NCBI RefSeq assembly: GCF_003576645.1 | Contig: NC_044916.1 | Location: forward strand, 19,673,603 to 19,737,602 | Direction of reading: 5' to 3' | DNA from: Ipomoea triloba | Lineage: Eukaryota; Streptophyta; Magnoliopsida; Solanales; Convolvulaceae | Length of the DNA: 64,000 nt | Shown: piece by piece, positions 42,795 to 54,747 of the stretch | Position numbering within the stretch: the stretch's first letter is position 1 | Layout: every line of letters begins with the position of its first letter | Notes under the pieces: model-generated | The model's input: only the letters and a program-made list of their open reading frames with translations | The model's database searches: none | Told to the model about the DNA's origin: nothing | Translations under genes and position numbers: made by a program

Positions 42795-45570
42795 TGACAA
42801 CTCTTGCGTGCATAGGGTGAAATGTCAAAAGATATTTGTATGATAAAACGAAAAGTCTGTGACTCCCCGAGTGTCGGTCTCGAAGGAGGGACGTGGAGGT
42901 GTGTCAAACGTTCGGGAGTTTACTTGATTGGATCATGCATAGGACTCGAGTGTGGTGAAGGGTGGATTTGTGAGTGAGAGTAGTTCATTTGGTTGGTTTG
43001 AGTGCAAGAGAGTAGTAAAGTAAAAGTGATTTTGTGAATATGTAAAAAGGGGTAGGGATTCGATAGTGTTCATGAATATTCCATAGCGGAGTGTCTAAGG
43101 TCAATGATTAGGATTGCTAGGATATGTCTATTCAAGAGTGTGTTGTCTTAGTCCTTTTCCACCTTTGTGTACTAAGGCTTCTTTGACTTAGGAGTGCCTT
43201 CAAGCATCCAAAGTACTAAGAGGAATTTTATCAAACACTTAAGCTACACACTATCCTACTATTCTTAAGAAGTCCATAGGAACTATGATTGTGTCAAGCT
43301 TCAAATCCTAACTCTAATCAAAGACATGAAAGAGTCAAGAGCTCAATCTCTCATCTAGATTGTGTTAGGAACATAATGTAATAAGTTTTGATGATACCAA
43401 ATGTAACTCAGAATCCCCTAAGTCTCGAAAGATAGGAAATTCTTGTAAGTTCAACAAGTAAACTAAAAGCGAAAATACAACCGGGTGTTTTGAGCTCAAC
43501 TCGGAAAATATTTAAAGCTTAAGGTAAAACTTGTCTGAACATCTTAGAAAGTTTCGTGTTGTAAGCTTATAGATAGATCAGAAGAAGGCACGAGACAACA
43601 ACTGGAGGAATAAGGGTCTGCGAGACATCAACTAAGTCTCGAGACATAAGCAGAGTTCGAGAGATAGGATCTCTCGAGACATGGGATCGAGACATCAGGC
43701 AGACGATACATCAACTTTAGTCTCGATAAACTGACACTTCTCCTAAAGACTGAATGACGGTCAAGAAGCATGGATAAAGTTTGGAGAAGAAGAATATCAT
43801 GGAGATAAAATATTAAGGAGGTGCCGAAAGAATATTGTGGGAACTACCGGAAGTGGATGCCACGTCAGAATTTCACAACAAACGGATAGAAAGTGCACTA
43901 GTCCAAGGTCGGTCTTATTCCCTAAAACGAGGATCAATGGGAATATAAAAAGAGTAACTTTTGCCAGAAGTAGTAAGTGGAGCATGGACTCAAGAAAGTG
44001 GATTATGGGATATTCACTACAAGACAAAAAGGCTCAAGTTACAAGACCACCACTCCATGAAACATGCTAAAAATGCAAGTCCCATGATCAGCATGGGAGA
44101 CAGATTTCAAACGGAATAATTTTCTCTCCAACGGAATTATTCCTCAACTCTCATATATATAAGGACGTAAAGACACAAGAAAAAGGAAGTTCGAGAATTC
44201 TAAGCTATTATAAGAGGTGTCGGATTCAAACGTTCAAAGTGCAAGAGCTTAATTTGGAATATCATCCTTGATATTCAAAACAGCGAGAAAAACACATATT
44301 AGTGTTTGAGAGAGTTACAAAGCATAAACTACTATACATTTAGAAGGTGACCGAAGCTGCTCTACAAGGAAGTCTATTCAACGATAGCTTTTGGTCAGAT
44401 TGGAGATTGTTACACTCAACCTGTGACAACCGGAACAACCTTGCCTTGGAGAAGGCAAGAAGAGGCGGAGTAACCTGCGAGCTGTCTTGTGAAGATCCTG
44501 AGGCTTGAGGCGGGCTTGGTGATCAAAGCTCAAGTGCTCGAGAGGTGGAGTAACAAGAAGCGGGGCGAAAAACCTGAGGCTTGAGGCGGGCTTCGTGATC
44601 AAAGCTCAAGCGTTCGATATTGTACTAAAAAGGGAAGTTTTAGTGCAATCCTTCTAGGGAGTTTCTAGAAGAAGAGTGGACGTAGGCAGGTTGGCCGAAC
44701 CACTTAAAAATCTCTCTCTCGCATTTACTTTCTGCTTTTATCTCTCGCTATCTAACTCTCGAACTGCACTGCATATAATCACACCTCTCGAACTAATTCA
44801 AACTCGTGCTAATTAAAAGGGGATAACTTTTCCGCTGCGCATAAAACTTTGTCTTCATCTTGTGAGGTATCGGACCTAAACAACTCATAGATCCAAGATA
44901 TAGAGATAAGATCATCACACAAACAATATTCAATCACACAATCCAAATTCCTAGACTAAACTAGCTACTCATAGTATGAAATGCAAACAAAAGCTAATTT
45001 AATCCAAGAATAAGATAGCTAAAATTATAGAAATGAAATAGAGATCACCTAGAGAGAAGAAGATCTTCAATCCAAGCTTGTTGTCTTGCTACAATGGAGA
45101 TTGATCTAATCTAAAAAGCTAAGAAAAATGGAGAAAGTTCTCCAAAGGAAAAACTAAGAAAAGGAAAACTAAATTTCTGGGATCCTCTCTTGAAAATTCA
45201 TCAAAGGGGTTTAAATAGTCTCCGAAATGACAACCCTAGCTGTAATTCGCGCATCACCGTCTCCACGCCTCTCACACGCGTGTGAGCGTGCATGGGAAGC
45301 TTCTGGAAAGTTTTCACGCCTGCTCACACGCGTGTGGCCTTCCAGTTTGGTCCTCCGGGGCTCCGCTCTTGCCTGGTTTGCTCTTTAAGCTCAACTTTTG
45401 GTCCTAATTGCTCCCGGGGCTCCTGTTTTACTTCTTTTAAGCTAAAAGTAGCTTTTGTGCATCAGTTAGTGATTTTCAAGCATTTACGCACATAATTTAC
45501 TAAGGATGCTATAGACACGATAAAACACCCTAAAATGTGCCTGAAATAAGGGTATCTCGGAGTCTTATCA
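42795..45570 (-). repeat. N4 3' LTR, split by another solo LTR
   Basis: U5 motif at 42861-42875; palindromes 45271-45286 (perfect 16 bp) and 45323-45336. The insertion occupies 43363-44882. Net LTR length is about 1.26 kb; about 90 bp are missing at the insertion compared with other copies. Confidence 0.88.
43363..44882. mobile_element. Solo LTR, SIRE/Maximus-like Copia
   Basis: It starts TGTTAGGAACATAATG with TGATGATACCAAATG soon after, and ends ATCGGACCTAAACA, a pattern I associate with SIRE-type Copia LTRs. 1520 bp. Flanks GATTG and ACTCA do not match, and host LTR sequence is deleted at the right border. It contains a 60-70-bp direct repeat around AACCTGAGGCTTGAGGCGGGC. ORFs inside are incidental. 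Confidence 0.6.
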
Positions 45571-45609
45571 AATTTTCCACACTTTGTTTCTTGCTTGTCC
45601 TCAAGCAAG
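45571..45609 (-). other. N4 polypurine tract with adjacent hairpin
   Basis: Sense strand: CTTGCTTG-AGGA-CAAGCAAG then AAAGTGTGGAAAATT directly before the 3' LTR. Confidence 0.78.
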
Positions 45610-47515
45610 ACATTTTACTCTCTAGGCATATAAGTCTCCGAGATACTCTCTCATGCAAAATAAAGCTTTTGGCAAGTCAAATGATGGGTGTCTAAGACTG
45701 TTGAAACGGGGAAAATTATTTGTGTTATCTACAAAGGATTTTGGTTAGATGTCAGCAACTCAAGAAATATTTTCGGGAAATAAAAACCTTTCGTAGATAA
45801 ACAAGTAAAACAAGGGATCACACTCCTCGCACCATACGCAAGCATGCATTTCCGAAGTTTTGGTTCACTTTCTATTTAAATAGGGCCTCTAGCCGATTCC
45901 ACTAGTGGGAACGATGTGCACTAGCTAATCAACTTTCCATCCTTACACGCCAAAGCCCAACGTAAATGTAAATGAGGGTAGGGGCATGGACCACTCACCG
46001 CTTTTGGCATAAATAGTCCCTCTTTCTTCTCACTTCCTAGGATAACGTCATCGAGCCACCCGACTTCACATGGAGATCCATGATTCTTCGAAGGTCAGTG
46101 CAATGGGTACTCGAATCCTAGCAAAGCGGCTCACCTCAACTCTATTTGCTCAATTCTTGGGATCTTTTTATGTGAACAACCGACTCCAGATAAAGCTTTT
46201 TGCTTACCGAAGACTATGGTTTGGACACAACCCAACGAATTGGCTTCCCTCAATTTTAAACTCTTTGGTGATTGGCCTTTTGCCTTTTCGACTTCTCCTC
46301 ATGTCAACCCCTCATGCCTTTTTCTATTTAATGTTCAAGGGTTTTGTTTTCTCATTAAGCTCACCATTAGGCTCACCTTTTTCCCCATGCCCTACCAAGG
46401 TTAGTTCAATTCCGGGCCTCGCTAGTTTTATCTTTCTCAAATTAAAGAGTGCACACTTCCACTTCGAGAGATCCTTGACTAAGGTCCTACGTAAATAAGA
46501 GGTGAACATCATGCAAGCAGGCAAGAATATAAACTTATTTGGCTCTAAACACTCTCGAGAGTAAAAATTTTTGGGCATCCAGTCAAAATTCTCCCTAGAT
46601 AACACAAATAATAACTCTCTTTTCAAAACTGCAAATGCACCCGCTTATCATTCCCAAGAGCTTCAACTTCTAATACAAAGCATGTAAGCATGTAAAGCAC
46701 GAAGTGCGTCCTTTCCACACTTTAAAGTAAACATCGTCCTCGATGTTTCCATACGTATAGGGTAAAGGAATGAAACAGGGATTCGAAGGATAGACAAATA
46801 AAAATCCCTTTCCACACTTTGGAAATTGCTCTGGGATATAGGGTATGCATCAAATGATCCTATTAAATTGCTCTGGGATATAGGGTATGCATCAAATGAT
46901 CCTATTAATCATGGTAAGCTCTAAGGGTATGCATCAAATGATCCTATTAATCATGGTAAGCTCTAATATTATGCATCAAATGATCCTATTAATCATGGTA
47001 AGCTCTAATATACTCATACACAAAGCTATAAAGAAAATATTTCCACACTTTAAAGATCAAAACGGGTTTTAAAATTAGAAAAAAGGATAAGAGGATAAAC
47101 CAAGTATGCATCCCTCTTTCCACACTTTAGCTTCCAGCGTAGGCCTGCTCCCGTTATAGATGCTCTATAAGAAATGGAGACATAACATACAAAAAGGGTT
47201 TTCGGAGTACTATTCAATTATTATAAGCTGATAGAAATATAAAAGCAATAAAGATAACAAAAACTTAGGTAAGAAAGCATATAAATAAGTAGAATTATTC
47301 GAATAGAAATGCAGAAAGTAAAGCAGTTGGAAATTAAATAACATAAAGCGATAAAGATAAGTAAAGCATAGTAAAGAAATAAAGGAAATAAAAGTCGGAA
47401 CCCCGCGCATAGGGATCCTAATGTTCAAATGAGGCTAGCAACCATAGTGACCATTGTCAAGTAACTCAGTATCAAATGTCAATAGTTCGGGATCGAGAAC
47501 AAACAAAGGCAGGCA
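45610..47515 (-). other. N4 conserved 3' noncoding region
   Basis: The segment at about 45975-46140 matches N1 and N2, but here the antisense ORF is broken by a stop (ATG AGG...AAA TAG at about 45973). It contains a 42-bp tandem array (46841-47008) and several purine tracts such as AAAGTGTGGAAAGG. Plus-strand ORFs here lack homologues. Confidence 0.6.
46841..47008. repeat. Four 42-bp tandem copies
   Basis: Copies start at 46841, 46883, 46925 and 46967 (GGGTATGCATCAAATGATCC...). The first has a different distal part (AATTGCTCTGGGATATA) that also precedes the array. The period is exactly 42, as in the unrelated arrays at 5351, 5444, 50083 and 50161. Confidence 0.95.
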
Positions 47516-48751
47516 TCAGACATCACCGAAGGGATGGAATTGCCTGTCGAATCTAGCTTTAAGAGCGGCAATTCTCCTATCATTATCCTCCACCGCCTGT
47601 CTCATGCGACTGAGGTCCTCGGTGTGGACATCCTGTCTCGTGGAGATGGATGTGAAGTGACCTTCTTGCCATGTATGCTGCTCACGCCAAAAGTTTATTT
47701 GTTCATCATGGAGCTGTCTATGAAAATTCTGCGTCGTGGCCCAATCCATTGGAATAGGGCCTTGCTCCTGTGCAGAATCCTCCTCCTCATTCTCTTCCTC
47801 GTCTTCATCATCATCATCAGAAGCCTCTAGATCAGGTGCATCATCACCTCCAAGCTTTAATTCTGCGGCAAAGAACTCACCCACGGAAAAAGAAATTGTG
47901 CAACCATCGGATCTCTCTCCCATCAACCGGTTCAGTAGACCCAACCCGATGCACAGTTTAGTAACAAAAGGTCCAATAAACACAGTCTGAACCTTAGGCT
48001 TTTGCTGGGTCTAGAGCCACTTTCTAGCTTGAACGCCCATGTTGATGCGAACATCATTCTCCATGCACCACATGTAGAATAGATTCTGCTTGTATACCTT
48101 GTTGCGATTTGTGGTTCTGCCTGAGAGATTTATAGCAAAGGCTAATCTGATAGCCTTCAGAGCATTTTGGGTGATGAGTTTTGCCTTCAAGTTTGAAGAG
48201 TTGTATGGGGCATTGTTTGTGATTCTTCTCCAATATTGTCTAGCAACTTCGTCTGTATCAAAATCTTCCTTGAAATCTCTGAAATATGGCATGGACACGC
48301 TCACTGCATCATGGAAACCGAGTGTAACACCCAAAGTGTTGACAGACATACAGTAGTGGTTGCCGAAAAGAGTGAATGAAATAGACTCTCTTGCATTGTT
48401 GACTTCCCTTCTAATTTCCAAGGTCGCCAAGAATTCATAAGTGACAGGCGCATAGGTGGGTCCTCTCCACTCAAACAAATAGCGGAGCTGTGGGTGCCTA
48501 AGAAGCCTATTTACTTCGTTGAAACAACCAAATTCTCTTAAAACATTATCTTCGAAGTGACGGCCAACAGAAAGCTGCTTCCCTTTATAGTTATCCACTG
48601 TTGCGAGTTGGATGGGTGTCAAGTGTCGTAATGACCTTGACCCCGGCTCTTGTGTAGCCTGTTGAGCTGTAGCTTGCTGCCATGTCCTTGATCGACTCGA
48701 TTCTCCTATATCATGCCTTGATTTCTTCGCAATTTCCTTCGAGCGTCCCAT
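47516..48751 (-). pseudogene. N4 ORF1, ATHILA ORF-1-like protein, one premature stop
   Basis: From ATG 48751 (MGRSKEIAKK...) to 47516, 412 codons, with a single in-frame TAG at 48013-48011 within RKWL-TQQKPKV. Conserved blocks: TYAPVTYEFLATLE, ISFTLF, MSVNTLGVTLGF, DEVARQYWRRI, FYMWCMEND-INMG, VFIGPFVTKLC-GLG. Then an acidic run (about 47770-47830) and a C-terminal helical region. It is more divergent from N1 and N2 than those are from each other. A splice acceptor (GTAG|G) abuts the ATG. Function unknown. Confidence 0.83.
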
Positions 48752-48752
48752 C

Positions 48753-49434
48753 CTACATATTATAGAAATTAACATTCATGGTAATTAGCTTTGAATAAGT
48801 CACCATTATATTTGTGTAAAATTCCTTGTCAAGATAATGGATTTCAAACATATAGGGCTAAGAATTTTCAAAAATTTTGCCATAGTTTACCCTATATTTT
48901 GGACAATTCTAGCATAAGAATATCAACAATATCATTCCATTATCACACATATGCATAAATTCATCATAAGATATATCAATTTGATAGTCAATTAAGAAGT
49001 CAACTATAAAAGTTAAGAATTTCAAAAAGTCAACTTCATCTTCATCCCCAAATTCAAAATTAGGGTTTGAAGTTGAAAATTCAATTTGGGCAATGTAGCA
49101 TGTGAAAATTCAAATTGATGGCATATAATAGTTCTACAACAAGTTTATTCATCAATTCAAGCATCAATTTCATAATTTAAACAAGAAATTTAACAAACCC
49201 ATTTGTTCATCAATGGTGTTCACACTTGAAGCTCAAAAATATATAACAATCTATCAATGTAACCATCAATAATGAAAGTAAACATCAAAGGATAGTTCTA
49301 TGAAGCATTATAAACCAATTTAATCATTCAAAACATTCAAAATCATGCAAGGGAATGTAGAACAAATTTCACATTCAAGCTCTTCCAAACTCATGAATAT
49401 TCAAGGATAAAGAGTTAAAAAGATGAAAAATTAC
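48753..49434 (-). other. Candidate 5'-UTR intron upstream of N4 ORF1
   Basis: Donor CAAG|GTAATTT at 49434 and acceptor TATGTAG|G at 48753, 682 bp, AT-rich and without ORFs. Same relation to promoter block and ATG as in N1 and N2. Confidence 0.48.
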
Positions 49435-49576
49435 CTTGATGTTGATGTTTTTGATCTTCTTTGAAGGTAAAAAGTAAGAGATATGTTCAAACCTTGAGTT
49501 TGGTTCTTCCTTGCGTGGAGAAGAGAAGAGAAAAATGGTGTTTTGGGGCAAAATGGCGTGGGGTGGCCGAACAAAG

Positions 49577-49735
49577 GTTTTAAATCCGTAGGGGGGGCTT
49601 CCACGCCGGTCACACTCGTGTGACCGTGCGTGGGAGCTCTCTATCTCACTCCCACGCATGGCTACACGCGTGTGAGCATGCGTGGGAGGCTACTGCCTCG
49701 TTCCCACACACGGCTACACACGTGTGAGCCTCGTG
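49577..49735 (-). promoter_or_regulatory. N4 internal LTR-like promoter block: three palindromes and TTTAAA
   Basis: In sense order: CTACACACGTGTGAG-type (49728-49714), CTACACGCGTGTGAG (49676-49662), GTCACACTCGTGTGAC-type (49624-49609), each flanked by CCCACGC/GCGTGGG, then GGATTTAAAACC at about 49590-49577. N4 LTRs have two palindromes then TTTAAATA at comparable spacing. Confidence 0.6.
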
Positions 49736-49937
49736 TAGGTCCACTGCATTGTTTTCTTCCGATTTTTGGCTTTTCCCTTCATACCTATGTCCAATTTAAG
49801 CCTTTCCAAAGCAATTTTCAATCCCAACTCCTACAAGTTAGTTCTCAAAACATGGTTCCATTTGATTGTAGCAATTTATTAGAACAAAAACATTAAAACG
49901 AAAGCATAAAAATGAGGTAAAAACATACTATTAAAAC

Positions 49938-49986
49938 CTTGGGTTGCCTCCCAAGTAGCGCCACGGTTTACGTCATTGGCTAGACG
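49938..49986 (-). other. Double-hairpin motif downstream of N4 gag-protease
   Basis: Sense: hairpin 1 CGTCTAGCCAATGACG (49986-49971; one mismatch in the stem), spacer with GTGGCGCT, hairpin 2 CTTGGG-AGGCAA-CCCAAG (49955-49938). It lies only about 20 bases after the gag-protease stop. Confidence 0.65.
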
Positions 49987-50006
49987 CATTATACCTTGGT
50001 TAAAAT

Positions 50007-53000
50007 TCAACCATATTCCTTGGTAGTGGGTAGAAAGCATTTTGGTACCCACGTGTTCTTCCATGTAAGCTTATCATTCCTCTGCTTCGGTTTTGGTTTC
50101 ACCTTTGATTTGACCTTTGCCCTTTGCTTCGGTTTTGGTTTCACCTTTGATTTGACCTTTGCCCTTTCATCGTCATCAGTTCCTTCCTTTGATTTGACCT
50201 TTGCCCTTTCATCGTCATCAGTTCCTTCTTTTGATTTGACCTTTGCCCTTTCATCGTCATCAGTTCCTTCTTTTGATTTGACCTTTGCCCTTTCATCGTC
50301 ATCAGTTCCTTCTTTTGCTTTTTCCTTGTCATCATTCGTGGCTTGTCCCTCGAATCTCAGGGTAATTTCACCCGAACTAACATCTATTCGTGCACGACAA
50401 GTAGCCAGAAATGGTCTTCCAAAAATTAAGGATTCATGGGGATCATCATCACCCATCTTACAAACAATAAAATCGACAGGCACAAGAAATTTTCCTATTC
50501 TTACTAAAACATCTTCCGCTAAGCCTTCAGGATACCGTGTGGTTCCGTCAGCTAAACGTAGAGTCAGCCTCGTCGGTTTCAAACGTGGTAAGTTCAATTT
50601 TTCAAAAAGATTTGAAAACATGACATTAATAGAAGCACCAAGATCAGCAAGAGCGTTTCTAGGTTCCATGTTCTGTATAGAACAAGGAATCAACAAAGCT
50701 CCAGGGTCACCCTTCTTTCTAGGGTTTCCCTCAATTAAACAAGCCGAAGATTATTGGCTTAAACAGGTAAAATTATCACAAATGTCATTCTCAAACAATT
50801 CACAGCATTCTTTGTTATTGAAAAATTTTCGAATAAAAGCATTAATTGTACCTTCTCGAGCCGTTTTTTTCTCTTTTGAACTTTCGATGTTGTCTCGTGC
50901 TAGCTCCTTTTCTTTTGGACATTCTTCCGAAGTGGTTTTCTCCTTGTGTTCTTTCATTGATATGGTGCATGAACTGCTCGCGTTCTTCAATTCGAGATTC
51001 AGACTACAAGAGGTAGTCTTGAGTCTTTAGTCATCTACCTTACATTGACATGTTCCACAGATAGCATCCATTGGATCACATTTCACATGTGTTTCTTCTT
51101 TGGCATCAATGGCGTTGACTCTCTCTTTCGGATTGTTCTCAGTGTTACTCGGGAGTTGTCCGTAGTGTCGATTTGACATCATCTTAAACATTTGAGAATT
51201 TTGATTCTCAATTGTCTTAAGTGTGGCTTTAGACTCTTGTCGAAGACTAGAAATTTCTTGTCTAATCTCTTGAGTAATCTCTTGTTTCAGATTCGCCAGA
51301 TCATTTTTCAGTTCCATGATCGTCCTTGTGAGTCTTTCATCTACTTCACGGATGTCATCCCTCCTTTTTTGCGTAAAATCAAGTTGAGAGTTGTATTGTG
51401 GCCTGAACTGGGTCATTTGATTTTCATTTCCTTGGTTTTGATTGTACATCAGTCTGTTCTTGTCATTCTGTCCATATGCAGGTTTGTTTCCATAGTTGTA
51501 TTGTCTCTGTGCTTGATATCCATCATTGTTGCTATTGTTCCAACCCTCTCCCTGTTTCCAATTGTTGTTTGATCTTTGGTTTTGTCCATAAGCATTGAAG
51601 TTGGAGTTCCTTTGGTAATCTCCCCTCAACTTGTTCAGATGCAGACGGAGAAGTGCAAATATTGGTGTCATGAGGTCCTCCACATATATTACAATAAAGT
51701 GCCAATGACATGCAAGGCTTGGGCTTTCCTTCCATTTTTTTTATCATAGCCTGTAGCTTTTTGATTTCGTGATTCATTGCTTCGATTTTGGCCTCGCTCG
51801 CCACTCGATTATCAACTTCATAAATTCCTCCATGATCTCTGATAANACCTTTGATTTGACCTTTGCCCTTTCATCGTCATCAGTTCCTTCTTTTGCTTTT
51901 TCCTTGTCATCATTCGTGGCTTGTCCCTCGAATCTCAGGGTAATTTCACCCGAACTAACATCTATTCGTGCACGACAAGTAGCCAGAAATGGTCTTCCAA
52001 AAATTAAGGATTCATGGGGATCATCATCACCCATCTTACAAACAATAAAATCGACAGGCACAAGAAATTTTCCTATTCTTACTAAAACATCTTCCGCTAA
52101 GCCTTCAGGATACCGTGTGGTTCCGTCAGCTAAACGTAGAGTCAGCCTCGTCGGTTTCAAACGTGGTAAGTTCAATTTTTCAAAAAGATTTGAAAACATG
52201 ACATTAATAGAAGCACCAAGATCAGCAAGAGCGTTTCTAGGTTCCATGTTCTGTATAGAACAAGGAATCAACAAAGCTCCAGGGTCACCCTTCTTTCTAG
52301 GGTTTCCCTCAATTAAACAAGCCGAAGATTATTGGCTTAAACAGGTAAAATTATCACAAATGTCATTCTCAAACAATTCACAGCATTCTTTGTTATTGAA
52401 AAATTTTCGAATAAAAGCATTAATTGTACCTTCTCGAGCCGTTTTTTTCTCTTTTGAACTTTCGATGTTGTCTCGTGCTAGCTCCTTTTCTTTTGGACAT
52501 TCTTCCGAAGTGGTTTTCTCCTTGTGTTCTTTCATTGATATGGTGCATGAACTGCTCGCGTTCTTCAATTCGAGATTCAGACTACAAGAGGTAGTCTTGA
52601 GTCTTTAGTCATCTACCTTACATTGACATGTTCCACAGATAGCATCCATTGGATCACATTTCACATGTGTTTCTTCTTTGGCATCAATGGCGTTGACTCT
52701 CTCTTTCGGATTGTTCTCAGTGTTACTCGGGAGTTGTCCGTAGTGTCGATTTGACATCATCTTAAACATTTGAGAATTTTGATTCTCAATTGTCTTAAGT
52801 GTGGCTTTAGACTCTTGTCGAAGACTAGAAATTTCTTGTCTAATCTCTTGAGTAATCTCTTGTTTCAGATTCGCCAGATCATTTTTCAGTTCCATGATCG
52901 TCCTTGTGAGTCTTTCATCTACTTCACGGATGTCATCCCTCCTTTTTTGCGTAAAATCAAGTTGAGAGTTGTATTGTGGCCTGAACTGGGTCATTTGATT

Positions 53001-53412
53001 TTCATTTCCTTGGTTTTGATTGTACATCAGTCTGTTCTTGTCATTCTGTCCATATGCAGGTTTGTTTCCATAGTTGTATTGTCTCTGTGCTTGATATCCA
53101 TCATTGTTGCTATTGTTCCAACCCTCTCCCTGTTTCCAATTGTTGTTTGATCTTTGGTTTTGTCCATAAGCATTGAAGTTGGAGTTCCTTTGGTAATCTC
53201 CCCTCAACTTGTTCAGATGCAGACGGAGAAGTGCAAATATTGGTGTCATGAGGTCCTCCACATATATTACAATAAAGTGCCAATGACATGCAAGGCTTGG
53301 GCTTTCCTTCCATTTTTTTTATCATAGCCTGTAGCTTTTTGATTTCGTGATTCATTGCTTCGATTTTGGCCTCGCTCGCCACTCGATTATCAACTTCATA
53401 AATTCCTCCATG
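50007..53412 (-). pseudogene. gag-pro: N4 gag C-terminal part and aspartic protease, degenerate (includes a duplicated contig overlap)
   Basis: Continues gag after the solo LTR at 53418. Zinc knuckle CNICGGPHDTNIC (51693-51655), then a one-base deletion near 51625, an Asn/Gln/Tyr-rich linker and a coiled coil (LKQEITQEIRQEISSLRQES). Two in-frame TAA stops (51029, 50753; N3 has Gln-Glu at the second). The protease signature ALADLGAS is at about 50645 and FGRPFLAT downstream. It ends in a Lys/Asp/Glu-rich tail made of 14-residue repeats, with no reverse transcriptase. The stretch 50275-51845 recurs at 51853-53423 with identical translation around an N at 51846; this is most likely one locus written twice. 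Confidence 0.8.
50083..50328. repeat. 42-bp tandem repeats inside the N4 gag-protease tail
   Basis: Two copies of a TGCTTCGGTTTTGGTTTC unit (50083, 50125) adjoin four copies of a GCCCTTTCATCGTCATCAG unit (50161, 50203, 50245, 50287), all with a 42-bp period. They encode 14-residue units (KPKPKQRAKVKSKV-like and DDDERAKVKSKEGT-like). Confidence 0.95.
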
Positions 53413-53423
53413 ATCTCTGATAA
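51846..53423. other. Probable redundant contig overlap (about 1.58 kb)
   Basis: After the N at 51846 the sequence repeats 50275-51845 at an offset of 1578. The first copy stops five bases into the solo LTR that the second copy reads through (TGATAA), and the second begins within the 42-bp repeats. That is the signature of two overlapping contigs left unmerged. Confidence 0.85.
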
Positions 53424-54742
53424 GACTCCGAGATACCATTATTTCAGGCATATTTTAGGGTGATTTATCGCATCTATAGCATCCTTATCTGGCAAATTAT
53501 ATGCATAAATGCTTGAAAATTACTAACTGGTGCACAAAAGCTATTTTTAGCTTAAAAGAAGCAAAACAGGAGCCCCGGGAGCATATAGGACCAAAAGATG
53601 AGCTAAAAGAGCAAACCAGGCAAAAGCGGAGCCCCGGAGGACTGATCTGGAAGGCCACACGCGTGTGAGTAAGCGTGGAAACTTTCCAGAAGCTTCCCAC
53701 GCACGCTCACACGCGTGTGAGAGGCGTGGAGGCGTGATGCGCGAAATTCAGCTAGGGTTGTCATTTCGGAGACTATTTATACCCCTTTGATGAATTTTCA
53801 GAGGAGGATTTTCCATATTTTTAGTCTTCACCTTTCTTAGTTTTTCTTTGGAGAGCTTTCTCCATTTTTCTTAGTTTTTATTAGATCAATCTCCATTGCA
53901 GAAGACAACAAGCTTGGATTGAAGATCTTCTTCTCTCTAGGTGATCTCTATTACATTTCTATATTTTTAGTTGTCTTGTTCTTAGATTGAATTAGCTCTT
54001 ACTTTCATTTCATATCATGAGTAGCTAATTTAGTCTAGGGATTTGGATTGTGTGATTGAATGTTGCTCTTGTGATGATCTTATTTCTATATCTTGGATCT
54101 ATGAGTTTGTGTTGATGGATTATCTATTCTTGTCTTTTGATTGATGTTTTGTTTGGATCTTGTTTGGATTTGGCCAATCTAGATGAGAGATTGAGCTCTT
54201 GACTCTTTCATGTCTTTGATTAGAGTTAGGATTTGAAGCTTTACACAATCAAGGTTCCTATGGACTTCTTAAGAATAGTAGGATAGTGTGTAGCTTAAGT
54301 GTTCGACAAAATGTCTCTTAGAACTTTGGATGCTTGAAGGCACTCCTAAGTCAAAGAAGCCTTAGTACACAAGGTGGAAAAGGACTAAGACAACAAACTC
54401 TTGAATAGACCATATCCTAGCAATCCTAATCCTTGACCTTAGACTCTCACTATGCAATATTCATGAACACTATCCAATCCCTACCCCTTTTTACATATTC
54501 CCAAAATCACTTTTACTTTACCACTCTCTTGCACTCAAACCAACCAATGAACTTCACTCTCACTTGCAATTCCACCCTTCACCACACTCAAATCTTATGC
54601 TTGAGTCTATTTAGTAAACTCCCGAATGTTTGACACACCTCCACGTCCCTCCTTCGAGACCGACACTAGGGAAGTCATTGACCTTCCGTTTTCACATAAA
54701 TATCTTTTGACGAATCAACCCCTACACAATACTGCTTCTTCA
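53418..54742 (+). mobile_element. Solo Athila-type LTR in N4 gag
   Basis: TGATAAGACTCC...GCTTCTTCA, 1325 bp, flanked by ATCTC (53413-53417, 54743-54747). Palindromes 53655-53669 and 53706-53721 (perfect 16 bp), TATTTATA at 53774. It is in plus orientation, opposite to N4, and belongs to the N4 LTR family. The U5 motif is degenerate (GACACTAGGGAAGTC, 54661). Confidence 0.93.
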
Positions 54743-54747
54743 ATCTC

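Noticed and set aside
52605..53261. A second gag copy in tandem, suggesting a gene duplication
   Set aside because: It is identical to 51027-51683 and separated from it by an N at a contig end. An assembly overlap is the simpler explanation.
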